Shown piece after piece: positions 17,193-25,805 of a DNA stretch of 64,000 bases; the first letter of the stretch is position 1; each line of letters begins with the position of its first letter. The notes below the pieces were generated by a model. It ran no database searches. It was not told where the DNA came from and worked only from the letters and a program-made list of their open reading frames with translations. The translations under genes and the position numbers were made by a program. This stretch comes from RGIG2134 sp964461115 (GTDB taxonomy: Bacteria; Cyanobacteriota; Vampirovibrionia; Gastranaerophilales; Gastranaerophilaceae): the NCBI GenBank assembly GCA_964461115.1, contig CAYWSX010000009.1, positions 1 to 64,000 of the forward strand, given 5' to 3'.

Positions 17193-17873
17193 ATGAAAAA
17201 AATTTTTTCTATATCATTCATGATACTTCTAAGCGTCTGCACCGCCCGTGCAGAAATAATTTCTGATGAAGAATTTGTGCTCAATGAAAACGAGGAAAAC
17301 GGATATGAAGAAATTTTATTCGACCGTTTTGAAACCGGCACAAATTTCAAACTGAATACCGGATCAAAACAAAAAATCTACACAAAAGATAACCTGAATT
17401 TTGACAAAAATCTTGAACAAAGAAAAACTCAGCAATACGCCAACGAAAGCGTAAAAAAGGGAAACGTGACCTACACGTATTCACAAAAACAAGGCAGCTC
17501 AACATACGGGACTAAATATGAAAATACTCTCGCGCCTGACGATATAACTCAATCTGCCACTATCTTCAAAAAGTACGAAAAAAACAAGTTTTCGATAGAT
17601 ACGTCATACAAGAATAAGCAGTCTTCATTAGGCTCAAGCGGTTCAGGCAGTGTAGCAGTAGCACCTGAATATAAAATTAATCAGCATTTATCAATAAAAA
17701 GCGTTTTTTCTTCCGAAATACAACAGGACAAAAAGAAAAATGAAGTTGTGTTCTCAATAAAACCAATGAAGGACGACAGAATGAATCTGGATTTGGGCGC
17801 AGGTAAAAGCTACGATTCCGTAAGAGGCTCAACCGGCTCCCAGCTTAACTTTTCAACAAAGCTGCGTTTCTGA
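17193..17873 (+). CDS. Small secreted protein, possibly outer-membrane associated
   Basis: A 226-aa protein with a signal peptide (residues 1-19, cleaved near ARA-E). It has a Lys/Asn/Ser-rich middle and a C-terminal half with alternating hydrophobic residues ending in Arg-Phe (NFSTKLRF). A terminal aromatic residue after amphipathic strands is typical of outer-membrane beta-barrel signals, but the protein is short. It follows the AsmA-like gene by 17 nt. No family is recognised; a role linked to outer-membrane assembly is only suggested by context. Confidence 0.5.
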   Translation: MKKIFSISFMILLSVCTARAEIISDEEFVLNENEENGYEEILFDRFETGTNFKLNTGSKQKIYTKDNLNFDKNLEQRKTQQYANESVKKGNVTYTYSQKQGSSTYGTKYENTLAPDDITQSATIFKKYEKNKFSIDTSYKNKQSSLGSSGSGSVAVAPEYKINQHLSIKSVFSSEIQQDKKKNEVVFSIKPMKDDRMNLDLGAGKSYDSVRGSTGSQLNFSTKLRF

Positions 17874-17897
17874 TTTTCAATTATTTCAAATATAGGC

Positions 17898-17939
17898 TTG
17901 ACATATTTTTATATTAGTATTATAGTACCAATATACTAT
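17898..17939 (+). promoter_or_regulatory. Promoter and candidate Rrf2 operator
   Basis: TTGACA at 17898-17903 and TATAGT at 17921-17926 are separated by 17 nt. An inverted repeat, ATAGTA (17922-17927) and TACTAT (17934-17939), overlaps the -10 box. This position would let the Rrf2 protein repress its own gene and hcp. Confidence 0.65.
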
Positions 17940-17952
17940 TAAAGGAAGTAAG

Positions 17953-18348
17953 ATGATCAACATATCAGAAGCAACCGCTATCGCCTTGCATGCAATGATT
18001 TACATATCAAACAGACCACAGAAGGTTATTTCGCTAAAAGAAATTGCTGCAACATTTAACATTTCCGAGCACCATCTCTCCAAAGTCCTTCAAAGGCTTG
18101 TTAAAGCCGGGTATCTGATTTCAATCAAAGGACCCAAGGGCGGATTTCAGATAGAAGGCGATAAAAAGAATTCTTCTTTTTTGGAAATATACGAAATAAT
18201 TGAAGGGAAATTTTGCCCTAAAAACTGCCTTTTTTCTTCAAAAAAACAAGATTGCAAAAACTGCATTATGGGTGGACTAATTGACAATATAAATAAGGAA
18301 TTTTTTAACTACATGGCTAATAAAAGGCTGTGTGACTTTAAACTATAA
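17953..18348 (+). CDS. Rrf2-family Fe-S transcription regulator
   Basis: A 131-aa protein with an N-terminal winged helix (residues about 1-80; ISLKEIAATFNISEHHLSKVLQRL is the recognition region). The C-terminal half holds cysteines CPKNC and DCKNC. In IscR/NsrR-type members three Cys in this area hold a 2Fe-2S or 4Fe-4S cluster that senses NO or iron-sulfur status. Four Cys here, in two C-x2/3-C pairs, suggest a cluster is bound. It lies 26 nt before hcp, which NsrR-type regulators commonly control, so NO or redox sensing is likely. SD AAGGAAG precedes the ATG. Confidence 0.9.
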   Translation: MINISEATAIALHAMIYISNRPQKVISLKEIAATFNISEHHLSKVLQRLVKAGYLISIKGPKGGFQIEGDKKNSSFLEIYEIIEGKFCPKNCLFSSKKQDCKNCIMGGLIDNINKEFFNYMANKRLCDFKL

Positions 18349-18374
18349 TTTAAGAAAAGAAAGGGACGGAAACT

Positions 18375-19910
18375 ATGACTATGTTTTGTTTTCAATGCGA
18401 ACAAACCTCACAGGGAAAGGGCTGCACTATGGCTCAGGGGGTTTGCGGAAAAAAAGCTGACACGGCAAATTTGCAGGATGAATTGACGAGTTCGCTTATC
18501 GAACTTGCAAACTGCGGAGAAAGAAACGAAAAAAACACAAAATTACTGATAAACGGGCTATTTACAACTATTACCAACGTAAATTTTGATGATGATTCTA
18601 TCAAAAAATTTATTGACGAAGTGAAAAGTCAAAAACATTGCGAAAAAGAATTCGACATCAAAAAAGTATGGGATTGCGATGAAGACATCAGAAGCCTGAA
18701 ATCGCTTATTCTCTTCGGCGTAAAAGGTATAGCGGCATACGCTCATCACGCGGAAATTTTAGGTTACAAAGATGAAGACGTGGATAATTTCTTCTACGCG
18801 TCACTTCAATCTGTTTCACATTTATCAACCGCAGAAGAGCTTCTTCCTGTTGTATTGAAAACAGGCGAAATAAACCTGAAATGTATGGAGCTTTTGGACA
18901 AGGCAAACACCGAAACTTACGGAACACCTGAACCGACAAAAGTTACGACAAATATTGAAAAAGGCCCTTTCATCGTTGTGACCGGACACGATTTGCATGA
19001 CCTTGCACTTTTACTCGAACAAACAAAAGACAAGGGCGTAAATATATACACACATGGCGAAATGCTTCCTTGTCACGCTTATCCCGAACTGAAAAAATAT
19101 CCTCACTTAAAAGGGAATTTCGGCACAGCTTGGCAAAATCAACAGAAAGAATTCGCAGATATCCCTGCGGCGATTTTGTTTACAACAAACTGCATTATGC
19201 CGGTAAAAGACAGCTATAAAGATCGAGTTTTCACAACATCTGTCGTTCAATACCCTGAAATGGTGCACATAGATGAGAAAAAAGACTTTACTCCTGTGAT
19301 TAACAAAGCCCTCGAGCTTGGCGGCTACAAAGAAGATAAAAAAATGACGGGAATAAACGGCGGAGACGTTTTGACAGTCGGATTCGGGCACGGCACGGTT
19401 CTGTCTGTTGCGGACAAAGTAATTGACGCGGTTAAAGGCGGGAAATTAAAACACATTTTCCTTGTTGGCGGATGTGACGGAGCAAAACCCGGAAGGAACT
19501 ACTACACAGAATTTGTGAAACAAACACCGAAAGACACGCTTGTGCTGACACTTGCTTGCGGAAAATTCCGTTTTAACGACCTTGATTTGGGCGATATCGG
19601 CGGCATTCCCAGACTTCTGGATATGGGGCAGTGCAACGACGCATACAGCGCAATCAAAGTTGCTGTTGAGCTATCAAAAGCCTTCAACTGCAGCGTAAAT
19701 GAGCTTCCGCTCTCACTTGTGCTTTCCTGGTATGAACAAAAAGCCGTTTGTATCTTGCTCACACTGCTTTATCTCGGCATTGAAAATATACGTTTAGGCC
19801 CGAGCCTTCCTGCGTTTGTGTCGCCAAATGTTTTAAATATTTTGGTTGATAAATTCAGAATAAAACCGATAACAACGCCGGAACAGGATTTAAAAGAAAT
19901 TCTGAGATAA
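18375..19910 (+). CDS. hcp: Hydroxylamine reductase / hybrid cluster protein Hcp
   Basis: A 511-aa protein with the Hcp N-terminal cluster cysteines in CFQCEQTSQGKGC...GVC (Cys5, 8, 17, 24). The hybrid-cluster region includes HGEMLPCHAYPEL, GGCDGAKPGRNYY and LACGKFRFND, which carry Cys and Glu/His ligand positions. Hcp reduces NO, and hydroxylamine in vitro, using a 4Fe-4S and a hybrid Fe-S-O cluster. It is common in anaerobes for nitrosative-stress defence. The length matches the shorter class found in strict anaerobes. The start could be ATG 18375 or ATG 18381. An Rrf2 gene precedes it and a strong terminator follows. No Hcr reductase gene is present. Confidence 0.95.
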   Translation: MTMFCFQCEQTSQGKGCTMAQGVCGKKADTANLQDELTSSLIELANCGERNEKNTKLLINGLFTTITNVNFDDDSIKKFIDEVKSQKHCEKEFDIKKVWDCDEDIRSLKSLILFGVKGIAAYAHHAEILGYKDEDVDNFFYASLQSVSHLSTAEELLPVVLKTGEINLKCMELLDKANTETYGTPEPTKVTTNIEKGPFIVVTGHDLHDLALLLEQTKDKGVNIYTHGEMLPCHAYPELKKYPHLKGNFGTAWQNQQKEFADIPAAILFTTNCIMPVKDSYKDRVFTTSVVQYPEMVHIDEKKDFTPVINKALELGGYKEDKKMTGINGGDVLTVGFGHGTVLSVADKVIDAVKGGKLKHIFLVGGCDGAKPGRNYYTEFVKQTPKDTLVLTLACGKFRFNDLDLGDIGGIPRLLDMGQCNDAYSAIKVAVELSKAFNCSVNELPLSLVLSWYEQKAVCILLTLLYLGIENIRLGPSLPAFVSPNVLNILVDKFRIKPITTPEQDLKEILR

Positions 19911-19920
19911 TCAGAGACAA

Positions 19921-19947
19921 AAAGCGGAGAAAATTCTCCGCTTTTTT
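19921..19947. terminator. Bidirectional Rho-independent terminator
   Basis: Stem AAGCGGAGAA / TTCTCCGCTT with T and A tracts on both sides, between the convergent hcp and MerR genes. Confidence 0.85.
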
Positions 19948-19949
19948 AT

Positions 19950-20366
19950 TTAAACCGCTTCTGAAACATCGTCCCTGTTATTCATAGGATTCCAAGCATC
20001 AGCATTCTCATTTTCTATAAGTTCCTGATAATATTTCTCTTTATAATTCAAAAGTTCAAGCTGTTTTGTCAATTCCGCGAACTGCTCTTCTGCTTTTGCT
20101 TTAGTATCTTTTATAATCTCATAACGTTCCCTAATAGTGCTGTCACCCAGCATACAGAGGTCAACATAGCGCTTTACCGCCCTATTTTCAGTTCCTACAC
20201 CACGAAGGCACTTAACAAGCTTGACCCATTCCAAATCGCTGTCCGCAAACAAACGAATATTGTTTGCATCTCTTGTTATAAAGGGAAACAGACCATTTTT
20301 CGCCCAAAATCGCAGGGTGTGTTCCGATACGTCCAATTTTTGAGCAACTTCTTTAATTGTAAACAT
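19950..20366 (-). CDS. MerR-family transcription regulator
   Basis: About 138 aa from the ATG at 20366, preferred because GGAGG lies 5 nt before it; an ATG four codons upstream overlaps that site. The N-terminal MerR helix-turn-helix (MFTIKEVAQKLDVSEHTLRF) and wing (RLFADSDLEWVKLVKCLRG) occupy residues 1-75. A long coiled-coil dimerisation helix with no Cys cluster fills the rest. The domain type without metal-binding cysteines resembles AdhR/YdeI-type regulators of aldehyde or electrophile stress. It is divergent from a three-gene operon whose promoter has the 19-bp spacer MerR proteins act on. Confidence 0.9.
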   Translation of the reverse strand: MFTIKEVAQKLDVSEHTLRFWAKNGLFPFITRDANNIRLFADSDLEWVKLVKCLRGVGTENRAVKRYVDLCMLGDSTIRERYEIIKDTKAKAEEQFAELTKQLELLNYKEKYYQELIENENADAWNPMNNRDDVSEAV

Positions 20367-20401
20367 ATTTTCCTCCATTTTTAAATTTTACCAAAAAAGG
20401 G

Positions 20402-20433
20402 CTTGACTGAGAGCAACTCTCAAGCTGTAAAGT
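20402..20433 (+). promoter_or_regulatory. MerR-type promoter with 19-bp spacer and operator
   Basis: TTGACT at 20403-20408 and TAAAGT at 20428-20433 are 19 bp apart, longer than the usual 17, as in MerR-activated promoters. The spacer holds the dyad GAGAGCAACTCTC, extendable to CTTG...CAAG. It faces the acetyltransferase operon, and the MerR gene is divergent. Confidence 0.8.
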
Positions 20434-20458
20434 ATAAATATAGCACAAGGAGCAAAAA

Positions 20459-21007
20459 ATGAAAACAGAAAAAGAAAAAATGCTGTCAGGCGAACCCTAT
20501 CTTGCTTTTGGGGACGAATTGAGAGAAATGAGAACCAAAACATTTCAAGCAACAATGAAATATAATACAACAGGCAATAGAGCGCTTATTGACGATATTT
20601 TTGAAGAGAAATACAATAATTTAATCGTAAATGCGCCCTTTTATTGCGATTACGGTCAAAATGTGAAATTCGGGGACGATGTTTTCGTCAATTTCAACTG
20701 CTCTTTTCTTGCTTGCTGCGAAATCAACATTGGCAGCAACTGCTGGATAGGTCCGGACGTCAAAATCTATACGGCAATTCATCCTATAGACCCGACCGAA
20801 CGCAACAAGGGAATAAATCTCGCAAAACCCGTTAATATCGGGAAAAATTGCTGGATTGGCGGAAACACAACTATACTCCCCGGTGTTTCAATAGGAGAAG
20901 GCGTAACAATAGGGGCGGGAAGCATTGTGACAAGAAATATCCCGCCGCACACAGTCGCTGTCGGAAACCCGTGCAAAGTAATCAAAAAAATCAAAGGAGG
21001 CGAATAA
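20459..21007 (+). CDS. Hexapeptide-repeat acetyltransferase, maltose/galactoside O-acetyltransferase type
   Basis: A 182-aa protein. The N-terminal Mac domain (EKEKMLSGEPYLAFGDEL) is followed by left-handed beta-helix hexapeptide repeats (about residues 60-175) with the catalytic-type His in YTAIHPIDPTER. These trimeric enzymes transfer acetyl from acetyl-CoA to sugar or other hydroxyl groups. The true substrate is often unknown. It is the first gene of the MerR-controlled operon. AAGGAG lies 6 nt before the ATG. Its stop overlaps the next start by one base. Confidence 0.85.
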   Translation: MKTEKEKMLSGEPYLAFGDELREMRTKTFQATMKYNTTGNRALIDDIFEEKYNNLIVNAPFYCDYGQNVKFGDDVFVNFNCSFLACCEINIGSNCWIGPDVKIYTAIHPIDPTERNKGINLAKPVNIGKNCWIGGNTTILPGVSIGEGVTIGAGSIVTRNIPPHTVAVGNPCKVIKKIKGGE

Positions 21008-21549
21008 TGAACAAAAAAGCATTAATTTTATCAGGAAGTCCCAGAAAAGGCGGAAATTCAGACCTGTTATGCGATGTATTTTTAAAAGGCGCAGAGGAAG
21101 CGGGGCATAAAGTTGAAAAAATCTTCCTTCGGGATAAAAAAATCTCCTACTGTACAGGCTGCGGATTATGCGTAAGCAACGCCCATACAGGCTGTTCTCA
21201 GAACGATGACATGACCGAAATCCTTGACAAAATGCTGGAAGCTGACACAATTATCATGGCGACACCGGTGTATTTTTACACAATGGATGCGCAGATGAAA
21301 ACGCTTATTGACCGCTGCTGTGCAAAATACACTAAAATCACAAACAAGGAGTTTTATTTCATAGCGGCCGCGGCTGACGGAGACAAATCCTCGTTGGAAG
21401 CAACATTCGACGGATTTAAGGCCTTTCTTTCCTGCCTGACAGGTGCAAAAGAAAAAGGCAGAATATACGCAGCAGGCGTCTGGGCAGCCGGCGAAGTTGA
21501 AAACACAGAATTGATAAAAGAAGCCTACGAAATGGGAAAATCCATTTAA
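21007..21549 (+). CDS. Flavodoxin-like NADPH-dependent FMN reductase family protein
   Basis: A 180-aa protein with the flavodoxin fold start ALILSGSPRKGGNSD, a phosphate-binding loop for FMN. CTGCGLCVSNAHTGCSQND follows, a Cys-rich segment typical of the iron-sulfur flavoprotein-like subgroup, then MATPVYFYTMDAQMKTLIDR. It probably reduces quinones, nitro compounds or metals, or moves electrons in anaerobic metabolism. The ATG overlaps the stop of the acetyltransferase gene (TAATG), with AAAGGAGG upstream. The start is at 21007, not further 5', because the upstream frame is the antisense of the coding region. Confidence 0.85.
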   Translation: MNKKALILSGSPRKGGNSDLLCDVFLKGAEEAGHKVEKIFLRDKKISYCTGCGLCVSNAHTGCSQNDDMTEILDKMLEADTIIMATPVYFYTMDAQMKTLIDRCCAKYTKITNKEFYFIAAAADGDKSSLEATFDGFKAFLSCLTGAKEKGRIYAAGVWAAGEVENTELIKEAYEMGKSI

Positions 21550-21580
21550 ATTAACTGAAAACAAATTAAAGGAGACGACA

Positions 21581-22744
21581 ATGAACGATTTTTATTTTTA
21601 CAACCCTACTAAAATTCATTTTGGCAAAAATGCAATTGCAAAAATGGAAGATGAACTCAAAAATTACGGAAAAAATATTCTAATAGCTTACGGCGGCGGA
21701 AGCATAAAGAAAAACGGCATTTATGACGCTGCTGTTGAAATACTTAAAAAATGTGGAAAAAATGTATACGAGCTTTCGGGTATTATGCCTAACCCGCGAA
21801 CAGAAAAAGTTATCGAAGGCGTTGAACTATGCCAAAAACACGAAATAGATTTTATTCTCGCGATTGGCGGCGGAAGCACAATCGACTGTGTAAAAGCTAT
21901 TGCATCGGCTTTTTACCTTGACAATCCCGATAATTTTTTCCAAGAACTTTACGTTGACAACAAACAGATTTCAAAGGCGCTCCCGTTCGGAAGCATAGCT
22001 ACAATGGCGTCAACAGGAAGTGAAATGGATCAAGGCGGCGTAATTTCAGACTGGAAAAACAATTGGAAACTGGCGTACTCGAACGACCTCTTGTTCCCTC
22101 AGTTTTCGATCCTTGACCCCGAATACACATACTCTGTGCCGCGTGACCAGACAGTATATGGCACCATCGATATGATTTCACATATTTTTGAACTGTATTT
22201 TTCTGAGCCTGATTCGCCAAATGTTGCGGACGCAATGATGGAAGGATTCTTGAAAAATATTTTTGAAAATCTTGTTATCGCGGTAAAAGAGCCTGAAAAC
22301 TACAATGCCCGAGCAAATTTGATGTGGTCAAGTGCGGTTGCGCTTAACGGAATTTTTAGAGTCTCAAAAGCAGAAGACTGGATGGGGCATATGATTGAAC
22401 ATGCACTGTCTGCGTTTTACGACATTCCGCACGGAGCAGGTCTTGCGATTGTGCACCCGGCATATTTAAAATATATTTGCAAAAACAAACCCGCAAAGTT
22501 CGCCAGATATGCAAAAAATGTCTGGGGCATAACTGAGGGAACAGAAGAAGAACTTGCGTTAAAAGGACTTGAAAAAACAAGCGAATATTTCAAATCCATC
22601 GGCGCACCGTCAACTCTCAAAGATGTAGAAATTCCGACAGACAGGCTCGATGAGATTATCGGAAGAATAGTTCTCTATCCGACGACTTATTCGAATTTAA
22701 GCAAAGAAGATTTGAAAAACATCCTGCTTTCCTGCGCAGAATAA
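21581..22744 (+). CDS. Iron-dependent alcohol dehydrogenase (butanol dehydrogenase/YqhD type)
   Basis: A 387-aa group III dehydrogenase. Nucleotide binding: AIGGGSTIDCVKAIA near residue 95. Metal ligands: Asp and His in TIDMISHIFEL, and two His in GHMIEHALSAFYDIPHG, all present. Length and motifs fit the BdhA/YqhD subgroup, which reduces aldehydes with NADPH. It follows the reductase gene by 31 nt and has its own AAAGGAGACGAC site. In the MerR-controlled operon it probably detoxifies aldehydes or recycles cofactors in fermentation. A hairpin terminator follows. Confidence 0.92.
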   Translation: MNDFYFYNPTKIHFGKNAIAKMEDELKNYGKNILIAYGGGSIKKNGIYDAAVEILKKCGKNVYELSGIMPNPRTEKVIEGVELCQKHEIDFILAIGGGSTIDCVKAIASAFYLDNPDNFFQELYVDNKQISKALPFGSIATMASTGSEMDQGGVISDWKNNWKLAYSNDLLFPQFSILDPEYTYSVPRDQTVYGTIDMISHIFELYFSEPDSPNVADAMMEGFLKNIFENLVIAVKEPENYNARANLMWSSAVALNGIFRVSKAEDWMGHMIEHALSAFYDIPHGAGLAIVHPAYLKYICKNKPAKFARYAKNVWGITEGTEEELALKGLEKTSEYFKSIGAPSTLKDVEIPTDRLDEIIGRIVLYPTTYSNLSKEDLKNILLSCAE

Positions 22745-22758
22745 TATCCTACTCAAAG

Positions 22759-22790
22759 TAAAGCTCCTGCCTTATCGGGCAGGAGCTTTA
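22759..22790. terminator. Hairpin terminator between convergent genes
   Basis: TAAAGCTCCTGCC pairs with GGGCAGGAGCTTTA around a short TTATC loop, between the convergent dehydrogenase and usher-like genes. The T-run is short. Confidence 0.7.
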
Positions 22791-22802
22791 TTCTTACTGA
22801 AT

Positions 22803-25802
22803 TTAATTTACCTTATAAACCAGTTCCAAATCATTTATGTCCACAAAATCTTCATATGTATAAGGAATGTCAACCGGGATATTACTTTTACCTTCAAACT
22901 CCTGAAGAGCATTGGCGTTAATAAAACTGTCATCCAGCTTTAGAGAATACTTTCCGGGCTCTATCCCCGAGAAATAAAAATTACCGGATTCATCGACTGT
23001 GCTGTATGCCGTTTCCTCACCGTTTTCATCGTTCAGAACAACGATAAATTCAGCTATATTCAATGTTCTGCCGAAATCATCAACAATTTTCAACTTACCT
23101 TTTATATTTCCGACACAGCTTTTTAGCGGGAACTCAACTCTTGTAGTCGATTTTGGATCAACTCTCACGACTTTTTCGTTTGAAAGATTTTTATCTTGAT
23201 ATAGTGTTGCAGGAAGCTTGTCTGTATCAATTTTGACTGCATATACACCTGCTTCTGTCCCGATAGGGACAACTTTCCCATTTTTGTTAGTATACAGCTC
23301 TTTATTTTCCCAACTACATTTTATCGGAACATTTTTAACCTTGATATCATCCTTGTCAAAGATTCCGTTTTTATTCTTGTCAATGTAAGCAACAATATCG
23401 ACATACCCGCGCCCGTCATCGGAATAACCCACTGATTTGAGCCCTGAAGGCAGAACCGCAAACGTATCGTTCAGTGAAACATTAACAGAGTGACGCGAAC
23501 TCATCGGCAAATACATATTGTTGATAATATAACCTCCGGTTCTGTTAAACTGGTAATTGAAGTTGACAGTTCGTCCGGTTTTAGTTCTGTATGCAACATT
23601 TGTATTGAAATCGAAGCCTGTATCTGAACCAGAATATTTATATCCGGTTCCTACACTCAAAGTTACCCGTTTAAATTCCGGAAACGTATAGCCAAACTTC
23701 ATCATATTATGTTCATTGGCAGTTCCGCTGTATTGATATTTGACAATATCATGCCCGAGCGACAACATTCCGAGTTTTTTTGGCATTTTACAATCGGCTT
23801 TTAAATATAGCGTCGAATATAATGACTTGTAGCCGTTTATTCCGGATGAATTCTCATTGTATTGAGTCTCATAATTGTTTTCAGTTTTTCCTGCTTGTAA
23901 ATACACCTTATCTTTAAATCTTCTCGAGAGATTAAAATCATAATAATAGCTTTGGTTTTTGGCAAGTGAGTTATGACCGTTGCGCCCATTCAAGTTGAAT
24001 CTTACATCACAAATTTTTGGAAAATTCTTGTGTGCACCCAGACTGTATTCGTTAAAATCTATGAAACCGCCTTCAAACCTCTTTGCGGTATTTGACAGAT
24101 ATTTTTTGTAGCTTATTTCCAAGCCGCCGTTATTTTTAGCAATACCGGCGCTCAATGCACCGCCTGTCCTGTCGTTTATATAGCTTCCGTCTCCGCCTGC
24201 AAGATAAAAATCGGGAGATGTATTAAAAAGAGAAGCTTTCAATGTATAAAAATCTTTCTTAAAAACAGCCTCACCCGAAGCACTGTATCCGCCTTGAACA
24301 ATATTCCCTCTGCTTATGTCTTTTGCAGTACTGGCAGCAATTACGGCTTTATATTTCAGGTTGTCATTTTTTATGTATTCAAGAGTGTTTAGACTGGTCG
24401 CACCTTCCAGCATGTTAGGGTTTTTCCAGGTTCCCGAAGTTAAAAGGGCATCTGTCGAGTAAATATTTTGCCATATAGAGTTTGCCGGCTGAGAATAAAT
24501 TTTGTCTGCAGTGAGTTTGGAGTCGAATTTAAGATTCTCTTTTATACCATACTCAAACTGTGCACCCACAAGAACTTTTTTAGTGTTCATCTCGTAAATA
24601 TAACCGTTTTGGCTAAAAAGCTTGTTATTAAATCCTGTAACCCCTGCCAGCACTGTGTATTTTTTTTGTTTTTCGGCGGGCATATTTTCATATTTAGGGT
24701 AAACATTTTCATATATTACTTTCGTTGTGCCGTCAGATTTTACTTCTTCGAGTCTTAAAGATTTTGGTTTTATATTCAAAAATACATTGTTCATTGAATA
24801 GTAACCGTCATATGTACTTAGGGTTGTAAATTCTTCATTATCCACATATACCTTTACCAAACTGTCTTTCGCCACATGTCCGCTGATATCACGATAGGTA
24901 GTTTTTTTGGTTTTGTAATTGCTTACCTGCGCCCCGAGCATTTGATTTCCGATTGAATAAACTTCATCCTTTATCCCTCTTGTTTTTCCGACTTCATAAT
25001 CAAAATTTTTATGGCTTTTGTGATAATTAAATCCCAAACCGCCAAATGAGAACAATTCTCCCTTATAGTTGTAAGTATTCATATCTGCTGTTAAATCACC
25101 GTCAAAGGCTCTTCCCTTTAAAACAACTTGGGTGTTATTGTTAAACATAATATTTTTTTGAGAATTATTTAACAGATACTGCGCTATGCTGTCACTCATT
25201 GTATTATTGGATACACTTACCGAGTCAAAAGATACTTTTGAAATTTTTTCAGGCGAAAGTACATTTGTATAGGCCTTAAATTTAGGTTTATCTTTATTTT
25301 CGTCATCTTTTTGGCTTAAATTAGCTAAAAGACTAAGCTCTCTTTCCGTTTCTGCAGTTATAGATAAGTCTTCTCTATTAGCTTTTAGTTTTGAACCAAA
25401 AATAATGCTCAAGTCTTCATCATTACAATAAATCTCATCTTTTATATCTTCCATCATCCCTTTTTTCAAATAAATGTTTTTACGGGACGATACCTTTTTG
25501 CCATTCAATTCAATGTAATCTAATCCAACCCTGCCTTTTTTCCCGTCAGAAGTTTCAAAATCTATCTCTTTTGAGGCATGATTTGTCTTAACTTTCACTT
25601 CAAAAATTTCTGAAAGCTGCTTGAATGGCAAAAGCATTTTTTCATTTGTTGTCAGGAGAATTTCAATGTCGTAGTATGCGGCATTGTTCAAATTAATGTA
25701 TGAGATTATTGTTTCATCTTTCGGCACGGCAAAACAAGGCTGCATAAGCAATAACAACCCTATTAAAGCAGCCCTAAAGACTGTTTTAACTTTATTTTTC
25801 AC
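22803..25802 (-). CDS. Fimbrial usher-like outer-membrane protein
   Basis: A 999-aa protein with signal peptide (about residues 1-25) and a GTG start right after the previous stop. The N-terminal region (about 30-170) is globular. Then come many amphipathic strands rich in Tyr, Asn, Gly and Lys, as in a large beta-barrel. They are interrupted by a plug-like segment (DISGHVAKDSLVKVYVDN, STYDGYYSMNNVFL), which resembles the usher plug region. The C-terminal part has a Ca-binding-like DKNKNGIFDKDD and beta-sandwich domains of carboxypeptidase-regulatory type. It is longer than FimD or CfaC (about 870-880 aa). The last gene of an operon with chaperone- and pilin-like genes, it would export and assemble subunits. 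Assignment rests on context and organisation; I see no close family signature. Confidence 0.6.
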   Translation of the reverse strand: MKNKVKTVFRAALIGLLLLMQPCFAVPKDETIISYINLNNAAYYDIEILLTTNEKMLLPFKQLSEIFEVKVKTNHASKEIDFETSDGKKGRVGLDYIELNGKKVSSRKNIYLKKGMMEDIKDEIYCNDEDLSIIFGSKLKANREDLSITAETERELSLLANLSQKDDENKDKPKFKAYTNVLSPEKISKVSFDSVSVSNNTMSDSIAQYLLNNSQKNIMFNNNTQVVLKGRAFDGDLTADMNTYNYKGELFSFGGLGFNYHKSHKNFDYEVGKTRGIKDEVYSIGNQMLGAQVSNYKTKKTTYRDISGHVAKDSLVKVYVDNEEFTTLSTYDGYYSMNNVFLNIKPKSLRLEEVKSDGTTKVIYENVYPKYENMPAEKQKKYTVLAGVTGFNNKLFSQNGYIYEMNTKKVLVGAQFEYGIKENLKFDSKLTADKIYSQPANSIWQNIYSTDALLTSGTWKNPNMLEGATSLNTLEYIKNDNLKYKAVIAASTAKDISRGNIVQGGYSASGEAVFKKDFYTLKASLFNTSPDFYLAGGDGSYINDRTGGALSAGIAKNNGGLEISYKKYLSNTAKRFEGGFIDFNEYSLGAHKNFPKICDVRFNLNGRNGHNSLAKNQSYYYDFNLSRRFKDKVYLQAGKTENNYETQYNENSSGINGYKSLYSTLYLKADCKMPKKLGMLSLGHDIVKYQYSGTANEHNMMKFGYTFPEFKRVTLSVGTGYKYSGSDTGFDFNTNVAYRTKTGRTVNFNYQFNRTGGYIINNMYLPMSSRHSVNVSLNDTFAVLPSGLKSVGYSDDGRGYVDIVAYIDKNKNGIFDKDDIKVKNVPIKCSWENKELYTNKNGKVVPIGTEAGVYAVKIDTDKLPATLYQDKNLSNEKVVRVDPKSTTRVEFPLKSCVGNIKGKLKIVDDFGRTLNIAEFIVVLNDENGEETAYSTVDESGNFYFSGIEPGKYSLKLDDSFINANALQEFEGKSNIPVDIPYTYEDFVDINDLELVYKVN

Positions 25803-25805
25803 ATT

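Noticed and set aside
20848..21006. Longer N-terminus for the flavodoxin-like protein starting at 20848
   Set aside because: The extra residues (Arg/Asn/His-rich) are a frame shadow of the acetyltransferase gene. The start at 21007 has a good SD and the typical flavodoxin beginning.
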